This document shows positions 11,561 to 22,517 of a stretch of DNA of 64,000 nucleotides, piece by piece. Both the position numbers and the translations under genes were made by a program. Positions within the stretch are counted from its first letter, which is position 1. Every line of letters starts with the position of its first letter. This DNA is from Eleusine coracana subsp. coracana (taxonomy: Eukaryota > Streptophyta > Magnoliopsida > Poales > Poaceae). The stretch lies in assembly GCA_032690845.1 (NCBI GenBank), contig CM064426.1:70296403-70360402 (forward strand), given 5' to 3'. The notes beneath the pieces are model-generated. The model did no database searches. It saw only the letters and a list, made by a program, of their open reading frames with translations, and had not been told where the DNA came from.

Positions 11561-13046
11561 ATTGTATGCCGCCACTAGAGGCTTAGCATCTGCATGACCA
11601 CATGTTTAGTCCTCAGGGCCAAACACTTTGCATTTGACACTTTGTCCCATCGATAGATTGCACGCCCATTAGCTTTGACAATAGTGCACTCAACTTCAAA
11701 ATCCAATGATGGTTTCATGGCCACTGTTAAGGAGCAAAGCTGCAATCCTCTGCGGTAATCTCTGAAACAATGGAAAGAAAGCCAAAGGTTGAACATTGAT
11801 GACAATGTTACCAAATTAAATAACATTACATAAAAAAAGAAAAGAACATGAACTACTCCTCACCAGTTTGGTCATCTTTGGATTACTTATATTAATGTTT
11901 GTTTTGGTTAAGTAATGGACAAGAGGTGTTTTGTATGGAATTTTTGTTTCATCAAGCCTCCTGAGCAACATACGCCTTTTAAAGTGTGATAATGCATAAC
12001 TTAGTAACATTGGTAAAATAGCAACTAGTGATCCGCCTTTTTCAATAGCTTTGCCTGATAATACAAGTGAGAAGATAAGACTATAAACACACACCTAAAC
12101 TTAAGTCAACACTTACTAAATGAAGGATCGGGAACAATTCATTCAATTTTTTTTGTTGAATGACAGGCAGTGACAACCATTTGGTTCAGAAACATATTCG
12201 AGCATTACCATGTCGTCGGCCTACAACTTGTGATCACTTCACGTTCTTAATGTTAGGAGGAAATTCATGGAGGACAGGAAGGATTTTTCTGCATTGGACT
12301 TGGTGAAAAATGTAAAAATTTCATAAGGGATCACAAGTTGCAAGTCGATGACATAGTCATCCATGAATATGTTTCTGAATTAATCGTTTAACAAAAAAAA
12401 ATTACAAGATTGTTCCTGATTCTTCACTTAGTAAGTGTTAATTGTTTTAGATTTAGTACTTATTGACTCAAGTTCAGTAGATCTCTGTTTATCATCCTAT
12501 CTATCTTACTTGTATTATCAGGCATGGATATTGGAGAAAGACGGACCACTAGTTGTTGTTTTACCAATATTACAAGTTGCGCTTTTTTACCCTTTGAGAG
12601 TCATGTTGCTAGTGAGGCTTGATGAAAGAAAATTTTCATAGAAAACACCTCTTGTCCATAGCTTAACCAAAACAAACATTAATATGGATATAATCCAAAG
12701 ATAAGCAAACTGATGAAGAGTTCTTCATGTTCTTTCCTTTTATTATGTAGTACTATTTAATCTAGTAATATTGTCACTAATTTCCAACCTTTCATTTTCT
12801 TTCTGTTATTTTATATATTACTAGAGAGGATTGCAGCTTTGCTCCCTATCAGTTGTCATGAAACCATTATCTTCAATGATAGTAGTGTGAATTTTATAGT
12901 TGAGTGCACTACCATAAAAGCTTATGGGCATGCAATGTCGACGGGGCAGAGGCGTTAAAAACAAATCGCTCGGCCCGAGGACCAAACATGTGGTTATGCT
13001 TGTCCCCGCTCTTAGAGCGGCTATGCCTCTAGTGGTGGCATACAAT
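11561..13046. mobile_element. Long inverted-repeat (foldback-like) element, copy 1
   Basis: The ends read ATTGTATGCC-gCCACTAGAG and CTCTAGTGGTGGCATACAAT. The arms are about 0.67-0.72 kb each and remain inverted copies almost to the centre, for example CTTGTGATCAC near 12227 against GATCACAAGTTG near 12330. The unpaired loop is only about 90 bp. Arms contain a recognisable shared phrase near 11700 and 12850 (GAGTGCACTA with AAAGCT). No transposase gene and no clear target duplication are seen. A transcript crossing the centre would fold into a near-perfect hairpin. Confidence 0.7.
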
Positions 13047-13049
13047 ATA

Positions 13050-13672
13050 TCTTAGCTATACTATGAAGAATAAACTTTGATCTTCATATATTTTACCTGA
13101 ACTCAACTTACCCCTCCTGCCATCTACTGTTGATCAAACACTGTAATTTTTTATCTGATCATCGGATTAGCGCCGACCCCACAATCAGAAAATATATTGT
13201 GTTACATGTAACGCTGCTTACAGTGTCACCATGTGTTCCTCCGCCTCAATCTTCTTTGTTTCTCACCGAACTCTTCCCTAGCTGCAGCCTGTTCCCACTC
13301 CATGCAATTCCGCCGGCAAGTATATTATGTTTCTAAATATTTTCTTACTTTCCATGCTTATCCCAACTGTGCAAGCGTGCTACCCTGTTCCCACCCCCTG
13401 CAATTTCGTCGGCAATTAAATTGTGTTTCCAAATACTTATTTACTTTGCATGTTTTTCCTGACTGCTTGCCTTCACACGTGCGGCACGCAAGATTAATTC
13501 TCCCATTTGTTTACGTATTTTCCAATTGATTTCCTTTCTCACTGTTGATAACGTTGTCGCTCTTTTGAGTTTGATTCCTTGGTGGTGTTTGTATTGCATC
13601 ATAGCAGAGATATCGGTGCCTCTCGTCGTCATTCAGAACCCACCTCAGCTCTCGTGCTGCTTGCACACTCCA
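13050..13672 (+). other. Promoter-like block between duplicated units, with internal repeat
   Basis: This is collinear with about 17640-18255. It includes a two-copy internal repeat with the phrases TGTTCCCACTCCATGCAATT and TGTTCCCACCCCCTGCAATT, each followed by a GTTTC(T/C)AAATA segment, about 100 bp apart. The open frame across it is a product of this repeat. A possible acceptor (TTCAG, ending 13635) precedes the first ankyrin exon. Confidence 0.4.
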
Positions 13673-14736
13673 TGAAGTCACGCTCATAGAGAAGGCGAAG
13701 GAGGTTGACCTGCTTGAAGCCAAGGACGCCAAGGGCCGCAACGCGCTGCACTTTGCCGCGGCCAAGGGGCGTCTGGGCACCTGCGAGTTCTTGGTCCAGG
13801 AGATCAGGCTCGGCTTCAACTCCCTCTCTGGAGATGGTAAGTGATGATTTTTTTTCAGATTCAGACATGGCTACTTGCTGGTGCCCTTGTGTCTAGTGTT
13901 GCACTGATGTCACGCTGCTGCACGAATCGGCGGAGAACGGTGCGTTTCAGTTTCTGTTTCCTTATCCCGGCGTCCTGCTTGCATATACGAGGTGTCTGCA
14001 ATATGCACATATATTGACGTTTGTAATTAAAATCATCGCATAAACAGGGCACACCGAGGCTGTGAGGCTGCTGCTGTCCAAAGGCGTTACGTGGACCCAA
14101 TCAATTACGGTGGAACGCTTCTGTGCCTTGCCACCAGCAAGGACCGTGAAGAGGCTGTGAAGATCCTGCTGGAGCACGGCGGCGCCGATGTAGTCGTTAG
14201 TCTTCTCCTGTTGTGTACTTCGTTATTAAATGGGCATTTGTACGTTGGAGATGTCCCTGGATACATGAATTTCCACGTTTTTTTTTCTTCACCTTACTAT
14301 TGTTTCCCTTTTGCAGCCCAATAGACTTGTCAATCATGTTTTTACGCCGCTCATGACAGCATGCTGTGGACACGCCTTGAGATGTATGAAGTTAAACTAC
14401 TTGTCAAGGTCCGGTTATTACTTGACTTATAAACGGTTTTTTTTTTCTGAACTATTATGTAGCGAGTCCTAATGTTTAAGTGAAGACTTGTTGCCCGAAG
14501 TACCCATGCCAAGTTAATAGACATGTTAGGCATCATATGAGTGCATGCAGAAATCCTCTCTGAAAGCTAAAACTCTTTAATTTTTTTGTACTGTCGATTA
14601 TGCAGGGTAGCGCCGCCGATGTGAACTATAAAAGTCCCCGTGAACCGACCACTCTAAATGATGGCAGTTGTTGATGGCTTAACAGACAATTGAGTTCTTG
14701 CTAGAGGTCGGAGCTGACCCTAACATTCCTGACGTG
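13673..14736 (+). pseudogene. Ankyrin-repeat gene copy 2, degenerate exons
   Basis: Exon 13673-13836 is open and encodes IEKAKEVDLLEAKDAKGRN, then ALHFAAAKGRLG, CEFLVQEIRLG and FNSLSGD before GTAAGT. This is a good ankyrin hairpin. The expected second exon is mostly missing (about 13895-13945). Exon 14048-14189 encodes GHTEAVRLLLSKG, then shifts frame, and continues as DPINYGGT, CLATSKDREEAVKILLEHG. Exon 14606-14736 keeps the EVGADPNIPDV end, but its start is frame-disrupted (an extra base near CACTCTAAATG). The copy therefore cannot produce a full protein. It preserves block 1 better than copy 1 does, while copy 1 preserves block 3 better. The 3' TPR half is absent from this unit. Confidence 0.65.
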
Positions 14737-15834
14737 GTATGTATAGTACATCCCTTTCTGCCTCAGCTCTGTTATTACTTGCGTCGATGCTTTGAGTTTA
14801 CAGCTGCTCGTTCCCACCTCTTATCACTGGGTACTTGTTCTTGTGTCAAGCAAGTTATCTACTATTGTTGGACTGTATTCAACTGCATGCACTTTTTTTA
14901 TAGTTTGTTTCAGAGATATATACAAGTTGCCTTACTAGGAATCTTGAATGTTTTTACTGTTCACAATCAGATTAGCTAGTAGATCCATAGCACACCTTTG
15001 GTACCCTATAGTAAAAGTATTTTTGAAGTACACCTAGAATGTAATTTGCAACATTTTGATAACTTTGGACTTGTGGAGTAATTTTCTGAGTTTTCCCTCA
15101 AATTATTTTCTACTTGATTTAAAATAACAGGGACTACAACTACTTTTGGGAAGAATTTAGAAATATCATTGTTTCTAGCAAACTTTGTTTAAAGAAAAAA
15201 AATCATAATTTCTATTCAATTCAACATAGAGATTTGTTATGTGCTTGGAATTAACAATAACCGTCCATTTGACCAATCTAACAGTTAAAAATATAGAGAT
15301 ACCTACTAAAAGGTACTTTAAGTTATGGCTCAATACTAAAAATAGTGGACCTGGTACTAATTAATTTCTTTTTTCCTAATTCAACTAAGGGTAGTTTAGT
15401 ACTTTCAATTCATTGGCCATCAGATAACCGAAGAACAAAGATGGCAACGATGACCAAAATATTTGGGAGAACAACATTGACTTTGTTCCTCCGCCTCCGC
15501 CACTACTGTCTCAGACCTCCACCTCCCTCATGCAGGCCTCCGTTGTCACCTCTCGAACGCGTGCCGCCTCTGCGCCTTTCACTTGCGTGCCTCTGCCATG
15601 GCATGCCTCCGCTAGTGCCTCATCAGTGCTCGCACTGCTGCCATGTCCTCCATCGTGCGGTGTGCCTCCTCTTGCTTTTGTTTGCTTGATGTTGCCACAA
15701 TGGGCATGCCTGTCGGACAGCTCCATGCAGAATTAGGCATGTCTCATCTTATCGCCATCAAGTGAAATGAGGACAATAGATCAATATCCTTCTAATCAAG
15801 TATGCTTTTGTTTCCTACTAACATAATAATTTAA
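14737..15834. other. Unit 2 intron / 3' region, no gene seen
   Basis: This is the counterpart of 10393-11560. It includes a CT-rich, Ser/Pro-coding block at 15480-15720 with open frames on both strands. Those frames are not conserved between the two copies, so they are not called. Confidence 0.4.
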
Positions 15835-17636
15835 TTTGTTTATGCTGCCACTAGAGAGGCTTAGCCTCTCTAACAGCAGGGTCAATGATGACCACATGTT
15901 CTGTCATCAAGCCCAACTCTTTGCTTATAAAACTTGGCCCCATTGATAGATTGCACGCCCGTTAGCTTTGAAGGTAGTGCACTCAATTTTAAAATCCACA
16001 CTATCATCATTGAAGATGGTTTCATGGTGACTGATAGGGAGCAAAGCTGCAATCCTCTATGGTAATCCCTAAAACAACAGAAAGAGAGTCAAAGGTGTAA
16101 TATTGATGACAATGTTACCAGATTAAATGACATTACATAATAAAATAAAAGCACATGAACTGCTCCTCACTAGTCTGCTCATCTTTGGATTATTCATATT
16201 AATGTTTGTTTTGGTTAAACGATAGATAAGAGGTGTTTTGTATGAAATGTTTCTTTTATCAAGCCTCCTGAGCAACATATGCTTCTCAAAGGATGATAAT
16301 GTACAATTAGTAACATTGGTAAAATAGCAACTAGTGATCCACCTTTCTTTAATAGACATGCGTGATAATACAAGTGACAAGATTAGACTATAAACACAAA
16401 CCGGAACTTAAATCAATAAATAAACACTAAACCTAAAACAATCAACACTCACTAAGTAAAGGATTGGGAACAATCTCATTAATTTTTTGTTGAATGGCAG
16501 GCAGTGACAACCCTTTAATTCAGAAACATATTCGAGCATGACCATGTCACCGACCTACAACTTGTGATCACTTATGAAATCTTTTCATTTTCACCAAGTC
16601 GAATGCAGTAATCCTTCCCGTCCTCAGTGTTAGAAGGAACTTCATGGGGTTGTTCCCGATGCTTCACTTGGTAAGTGTTGATTGTTTCAAATTTAGTATT
16701 TATTGATTATTGACTTAAGTTTAGGTCTTTGTTTATAATCCTATGGTCTTACTCGTATTATTATGCATGGCTATTTAAGAAAGACGAATCACTAGTTGTC
16801 ATTTGACCAATGTTACTAGTTGCGTATTTTCACCCTTTGAGAGTCATATGTTACTAGAGAGATTTGATGAAAGAAAATTTTCATACAAAACACCTTTTGT
16901 CAATCGCTTAACCAAAATAAACATTAATATGAGTAATCCAAAGATGAGCAGAATGATGAGGAGCCATTCATGTTTTTTCCTTTTATTATGTAATGTTATT
17001 TAATCTGGTAACATTGTCATTAATTTTCAACCTTTTGTTTTCTTTTTGTTGTCTTATATATTACCGGAGAGGATTGCAAATTTGCTCTCTATAGTTGCCA
17101 TGAAACCTTTATCTTCAATTATAGTAGTGTGGATTATGCAGTTGAGTGCACTACCATAAAAGCTTATGGGCGTGCAATCGGTTGACTAGACAAAGTTGTT
17201 AAAAATAAGGGTGTGTTCGTTTCTTGGGGTCTAAATTTTAGTGGGGTCACATCAATCATTAAAATGCTAATATGATTATTAAATATATATTAAATATAAA
17301 ATTAATTATAGAGTTGAATGTATATCAGTATGATAAATTTATTAAGCTTAATTAAGTCATTATTAAGAGATGTTTACTGTAGCATCATATTATCTAATCA
17401 TGACCTAATTAGTCTTAATAGATTTGTCTCGTTATTTAGAGGGAGTGTTATGGATTGGGTTTTGTTAATAATCTATATTTAATACTCCTAATTAGTATCA
17501 CAATATTCGATGAAACAGGTCTAAAAATTACAGGGGTGAAAACGAACACACCCTAAATCGCTCAGCCTGAGACTAAACATGTGGTAATTTTTGTCCTTGC
17601 TCTTAGAGAGGCTAAGCCTCTAGTGGTAGCATACAA
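15835..17636. mobile_element. Long inverted-repeat element, copy 2
   Basis: This is the second copy of the element at 11561-13046. Its left end is near TATGCTGCCACTAGAG (15841) and its right end is CTCTAGTGGTAGCATACAAT (17617-17636). The left arm runs to about 16570. The right arm starts near 16645 and lacks the innermost part present in copy 1. The right arm is interrupted by the MITE at 17209-17553. Confidence 0.65.
17209..17553. mobile_element. Tourist-like MITE (PIF/Harbinger type) with TAA duplication
   Basis: The ends are inverted: GGGTGTGTTCGTTT and AAACGAACACACCC. TAA flanks both sides (17206-17208 and 17554-17556). The paralogous site in unit 1 (near 12962-12975, GTTAAAAACAAATCGCTCGG) is empty. 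The element is 345 bp and non-coding. Confidence 0.85.
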
Positions 17637-18394
17637 TTTATCTTATCTATAGTATAAAAAATAAACTTTGACCTACATATCTTTTACCTGGACTCAACCT
17701 ACCCCTCCTGCCATCTACCGTTGATCAAACACCGGAATTTTTTGACCTGATCATCGGATTAGCCCCGGCCCCACAATCAGAAAAATATTGTGTTACGTGT
17801 AACGCTGCTTAAGCGTTTCAATGTGTGCTCCGTCGTCTCAATCTTCTTTTTTCTCATTGAACCCTTCCCTAGTTGCCGCCTGTTCCCACTCCCTGCAATT
17901 CTGCCGGCAAGTATATTACGTTTCTAAATACTTTCTTGCTTTCCATGCTTATTCGAACTGTGCATGCGTCCTACCTGGTTCCCACTCCCTGCAATTTTGC
18001 CGGCAATTAAATTGTGTTTCCAAATACATATTTACTTTGCATGCTTTTCCCTTCACGTGTCGCATACAAAAATTGTCCCATTTGTTAACGTATTTTCCAA
18101 TTGTTTGTTTTTTTCACCATTGATTACGTTTTCCCTCTTTTGAGTTTGATTCCTTGGTGGAGTTTGTATCGCATCATCGCAGATATCTGTTGCCTCTCGT
18201 CGTCATTTAGAACCCACCTCATCTCTCATGTGCTTTCACACTCCGTGAACTCACGCTTTGCCAACTCCTTTTCTTTGTCGGGTCAAGCGAGCGAGCGGAA
18301 GAATCCTTCAAGCCTTACACAACAGCAAAAAGGTTGAAAAGTGTCTGTAGCAACGGACAGGCTACCCCGTCACTACGTAAATGCAGTTACAAAT

Positions 18395-18560
18395 AAACGT
18401 TTATAGCGGCGAGCAATCTGTCATCCAAATAAATCACCGCTACAGACATATTATTAGTGGCGGTTGACATCTTCAACCGCCGCTATTGTTAGCCATTAGT
18501 AGTGGCGGTTGACATCTTCAACCACCGCTATTATTGGCTATTAGTAGCGGCAGTTGACAA
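18395..18560. repeat. CACTA subterminal repeats, left end
   Basis: Several copies of the unit GTGGCGGTTGACATCTTCAA, each followed by ACCGCCGC or ACCACCGCTATT, are arranged as small palindromes. In En/Spm-type elements such arrays bind the element's own DNA-binding protein. Here that role is inferred from the family. Confidence 0.7.
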
Positions 18561-18779
18561 CATCAACTATCACTACTTGTTATTTTCCAAAGAAAATTTT
18601 TTTTAGCAAATATACAGAAATCACAGATTTTGCATACACAGAAATTTACAATATTTTATCACAGATATTTATAATATCTCATCACAGATATTTACATCTC
18701 AACACAGAATATATATAATATTATCATCAAAATATTCAATGAAGATTACAAAATGTCTTATATGAACCCTAATGTATAA

Positions 18780-20330
18780 TCACCATGTTTCTTTGACACA
18801 TTGGCCATATGGTGCTCTTGAACCAGCCCACTCACAAAGAGGCCTATGGTTTGTTGCTAGATCACTATTTAAATCAAAATACTTCCCTTCTGAACTAATT
18901 ACCTCTCTCAAAAGAAAACAACAAAGAGAAGCTACAATATAATACATGTTATTTGTACTCAAATAAACGTGTTCTTGAGGAATCATACATTTTCTTATCT
19001 CGTTGTTCATCTTCATCTTTACAGTCCATTGTGCCTTTTCCCTTATGACTCTTTATGTCACATGAGTAGAGTATGTTAATATAAGATTTTAAAATATTAT
19101 TATAGAATAAAGTAAAATGGACATGAACAAAATCAACTTACCTCCTCATCGGACTCCTCAACGATATGATTTAGGTAAGTTGACGAGCTAGATGCGAACA
19201 CACACATGTAGTAGCCATAATGCACACTATCTTTATCTTGATTAAAGCACTATATAGTAGAGAACACATGTTAGTTACACTTTATATGATGGATACTACG
19301 ATAAAGACATGTATGTGATGCATATAAATCTTACCCAAAACTTATGACGGAAGAACATCTTCTTTTTCCGTTTTGGATGACATTTCCCTTCCGCTATGAC
19401 ATATTTCTCGTAAACACTAAACGATCAACAAAAACAACATTAGATGATATTAACATTATTAATTCATATACACATAGACTAATTTGTTACCTATCTATGA
19501 CTTTCACAATGTCGCTGTCCAGCACCAGAAGGTACCTATTTTTGGGAATTATTATAAAACAAATCCAATGATCCCTACAAGAATGTTGACAACAAGTTAC
19601 TTACGATTGGATTTAACTTCAACATATCATAGATGACGAAGGCAGTAGTGGTCCAACTTACTTGATGTTGTAGGGGGCCAAAATGTATTGTCTATCTTCC
19701 CACTTCAGGAAGCACTCATATAAATAATTTATAACCCGAGTCCTTGCTTTATTTCTCAGGACCGCCTTCATTTAACCTATCTCTACCGTAGCTTATTAGG
19801 ATAATGATCCGGATTTACCGTTGGGTTTATCCTGCTTTAGTTGATGCGGTTCGGGTTGACGTAGACCACCTTCCAATCTTTTCTATCAACCCTTCTTCTT
19901 TGAAAAAAAAAAGAGTTCATACTATAAAAAAAATATAAGGTAATATATTGAATTGTGCTTGAAATATGAAGTAGATCGGACATAAAACTTACATGCACCA
20001 CAAGGTGATGAAGGTGATATCCATCCTGCCTAGGCAAAACATTGTGTGGACATCATCCCAAAATAGGCCTAAGGTTTGTTCGTCTTCTTTATTGAACACC
20101 TCAGTTGGAATCCTATAAGTGATTGCGGTGACCCCTTCCTTTGATACCATCATGTACCAGTCGTACAACTTCTACATCTCCCACGACAGGTTCTTGTTTA
20201 TATTATTTGATATAAGGGGCTTACCGAATTTGAATGTCGGGTAGTCCACATCGTTTGCAGGATTATCCAAAATATGATCATCGTACGACACTTTATCCCG
20301 AGAATCTTATTCTTGCAGGACGAGCTTACC
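18780..20330 (-). pseudogene. CACTA second gene, C-terminal Ulp1/C48-like part (broken)
   Basis: Minus-strand exon fragments match the usual C-terminal half of the CACTA second gene, which resembles a C48 cysteine protease. Near 19700 the text KWEDRQYILAPYN is seen. Near 19220-19150, HYGYYMCVFA is followed by LNHIVEESDEE. At 18780-19016, EVISSEGKYFDLNSDLA precedes a PLCEWAGSRAPYG end. Fragments near 20150 (LYDWYMMVSKEGVT) match the region before the protease core. The pieces lie in different frames with intervening stops, so no protein is expected. The protease function is known for the family only. Confidence 0.5.
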
Positions 20331-20339
20331 TGTGTTCGC

Positions 20340-22385
20340 TAGATGTTTTTTCAATCCAGCCAAGTACCTATTAATATCATTTTTTGCTTTTGGTCCTTTG
20401 GCTCTTTGTCAAAACCGGTAATCATCCTTGGGATTACCAAAGCCTTGACGACAATATGGCGCAGGCTGGATTTGGATTACCGGAGCCTGAACTTGAACCG
20501 TCGGAGCAGCTGTTGATGGAGGCTCGAGTTGAACACTCTGTGAAAGAGGCTCATTGTCACTATAGATTATAGGACTATGAGTCGAGTCGGCTTCCACATG
20601 AGGAGATTAGGGCTTGTTTTCCGAGGCTGCAGCATACATAGGAGACGGTTGTCCACTTGTATTGACTTGCTGGCTCGCATGAAAGGACCTGTGCCCAGAC
20701 AACGGGAGTAGAGAAACTTGTGGTGAGACGACAACATCACGGCATTTCTAAATAATGAAAGAGCCGAGGGCATCTTGGAGAGTTTGTATACCCGCCTCAG
20801 GTATCGGGCATTCGATCTCGTTGTCCTCATAGCCAGGTACTATTTTGGACACGAAGACACACATGTAACCTTGGGGATATCCCTGTCATGGAGCGTCTCT
20901 CCTGGAAATGCCGTGCCGGATGCAACCTTCATCGTCTTTCCCTTGTAACCAAATGGCACATGCAACTCACAAGGATTATCCTCAGTGATGTTCTTTGTTT
21001 CTGATTGCCTGGAGACTAATGGTTGTGTGGTGATGGATGGCTGCGTGGATGTGGACGGACCACATAAGAAGGCATCCATCGCAGCCTGTAGGTTGGGGTC
21101 TAAACGACCGCTTTCTTTGTCGATAGCAGACATAAGAAGTTGTCGTCTCCAATCCTCCATGGCTTTATCTTCTCGCTCTTTCTTGTGCACTGTATGCTTG
21201 TAAAGGTGTGAGGATGTTTTAGAGAAACCTTCTAACCATGTTACCGATGATGACACTCCTCGTACCTGACCACCATGTTCTGTGGTCCCAATAGCCTTCA
21301 CTAGCTCATCCTTGTGATACTCCGGTGTAAACAAACTAGCCTCCTTCTGCACCGTAATGGGACCTTTCAAAGCTTGCAAAACTTCAGTTGTCACGGGATC
21401 CTTCACAATGATCTCTCCTTCTTTGGTTAAGTCAGAGTGACCATACACCCAGTCCCTGGTACGCTCATTGGTATTTGTCAATAGATCAGGTTTTTGTTCC
21501 ACGCGGAGCTTGGCTTCCTGCTCTCTCCAAATTGGAATCTTCTTTTTGTATCCACCCGGAACTAACCATGGCTTGTACTTGTTTTGCTTGTTTAGCTGAA
21601 CCATCTTTTCATTGAGCTCCTTCGAAGCACTGCTCGTCTTCTGCTCAACAAACTCATCCTATTACTGCTGACGAATATTTCCATGCTTGTCGAATAGGGT
21701 TCAATTTTTCTTGACGTATTGGCAGTTGAGCCTGGACTTGTAATCTTGAAAGATGTTATTGAGAGTGGACATTGTGACCTTCTTGGCTCTCTTGAGATCT
21801 GTTGGCTGGAACCGGATGGTTGCTGTGACGTCTACCCACATATCGTCTTTTCTGCCATCTGAGACTTGGCGCCAATCTTGCCACGTGATTTGAAATGGTC
21901 CCTCACCATTTTGCCGCAATGGTTCCGCCATTTGGCGTTGACACCAACGGGTTCAATCGGTTTCCCATCTTTGGGGTCTAGTGCAGTAACCTCGTAGATG
22001 CCCTTTGCATTGTTTGCGGAGTGCTGACCGCGCTTGTATTTGTGTGTGGCAACTTGGGCAGGCACCTCTTCCACTTGCTGCTCGAGGGCCTCATCTGTCA
22101 CAGCCTCTCCTGCAAATAGCCGACGGGCACTTCATCGAGGGCCCTAGGATATAAGTAGTAGATTTTAGTTTACAAATTAGTTGAACAAATAAGAGAATTA
22201 TCTTCGACAAGATACCTCATATTGAGGCATGAGATCAGGATCTGGACTCCCCAATTGATGTTCCTTTGGTAGTGGAGGATGCGGATCTTCTGGTTCTTCC
22301 CAGCGTTCGCTTGATCCTTCATCGTCTGAAGACGACTTCGCTTATGAGTGTGCCTTGAGGGCGTCTTCCTCTTGAGAGCGCGCCT
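20340..22385 (-). pseudogene. CACTA second gene, Transposase_24-like part (frameshifted)
   Basis: The open frame 20840-21604 (about 254 residues) and upstream fragments at 21701-22101 carry plant En/Spm transposase-type features. These include NAKWRNHCGKMVRDHFK, ITWQDWRQVSDGRKDDMW, FQDYKSRL, KYKPWLVPGGYKKKIPIW, VTWLEGF and HKKEREDKAMEDWRRQLL. Between KMVRDHFK and ITWQDW the frame changes, so the gene is broken. An Asp/Ser/Glu/Pro-rich leader (SDDEGSSERWEEPEDPHPP) is read near 22310-22260. Downstream, at 20409-20560, a Gln/Pro-rich tail (PPSTAAPTVQVQAPVIQIQ) follows. Role by family: DNA binding or accessory transposition protein. Confidence 0.6.
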
Positions 22386-22512
22386 TTCTAGTATCACTGG
22401 CCAAGTGCTATGCGGATTCCTTATTTGATCGAATAGGTTTATCCCGTCTGTGCTCAATGTAAATTGTAGGTTCCTTTTCTCATTAGAGAAGTCTCGATGA
22501 TCCTCATCGAAC
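22385..22512 (-). pseudogene. tnpD transposase, second segment and deletion junction
   Basis: This segment encodes KKFDEDHRDFSNEKRN then LQFTLSTDGIN and HSTWPVIL, the Tnp2 (Transposase_21) stretch that normally follows DGTQW. It continues the frame of the segment at 29257-30254 once the retrotransposon and one target copy are removed. After STWPVIL the sequence jumps to ERRALKRKTPSRH, which belongs to the second transposase gene. The catalytic remainder of tnpD is therefore deleted. Confidence 0.65.
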
Positions 22513-22517
22513 TTTTT

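Larger units (their letters stand above)
9391..18255 (+). repeat. Tandem segmental duplication, two units of about 4.3-4.6 kb
   Basis: Unit 1 (9391 to about 13672) and unit 2 (13673 to about 18250) are collinear. Each has ankyrin exons, a shared intron, a Cys/His-rich block with the phrase GGGTAGTTTAGTACTTTC (11036 and 15388), and a long inverted-repeat element. Each then has a promoter-like block with TACCCCTCCTGCCATCTAC (13110 and 17700). The second promoter-like block runs to about 18255, where the copy stops, shortly before the CACTA element. Unit 2 is longer mainly because of a MITE at 17209-17553. Confidence 0.8.

Noticed and set aside
20840..21604. Long minus-strand open frame as a host gene
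   Set aside because: The text (VTWLEGF, KEREDKAMEDWRRQLL) is the plant En/Spm transposase family and it lies inside the CACTA element.
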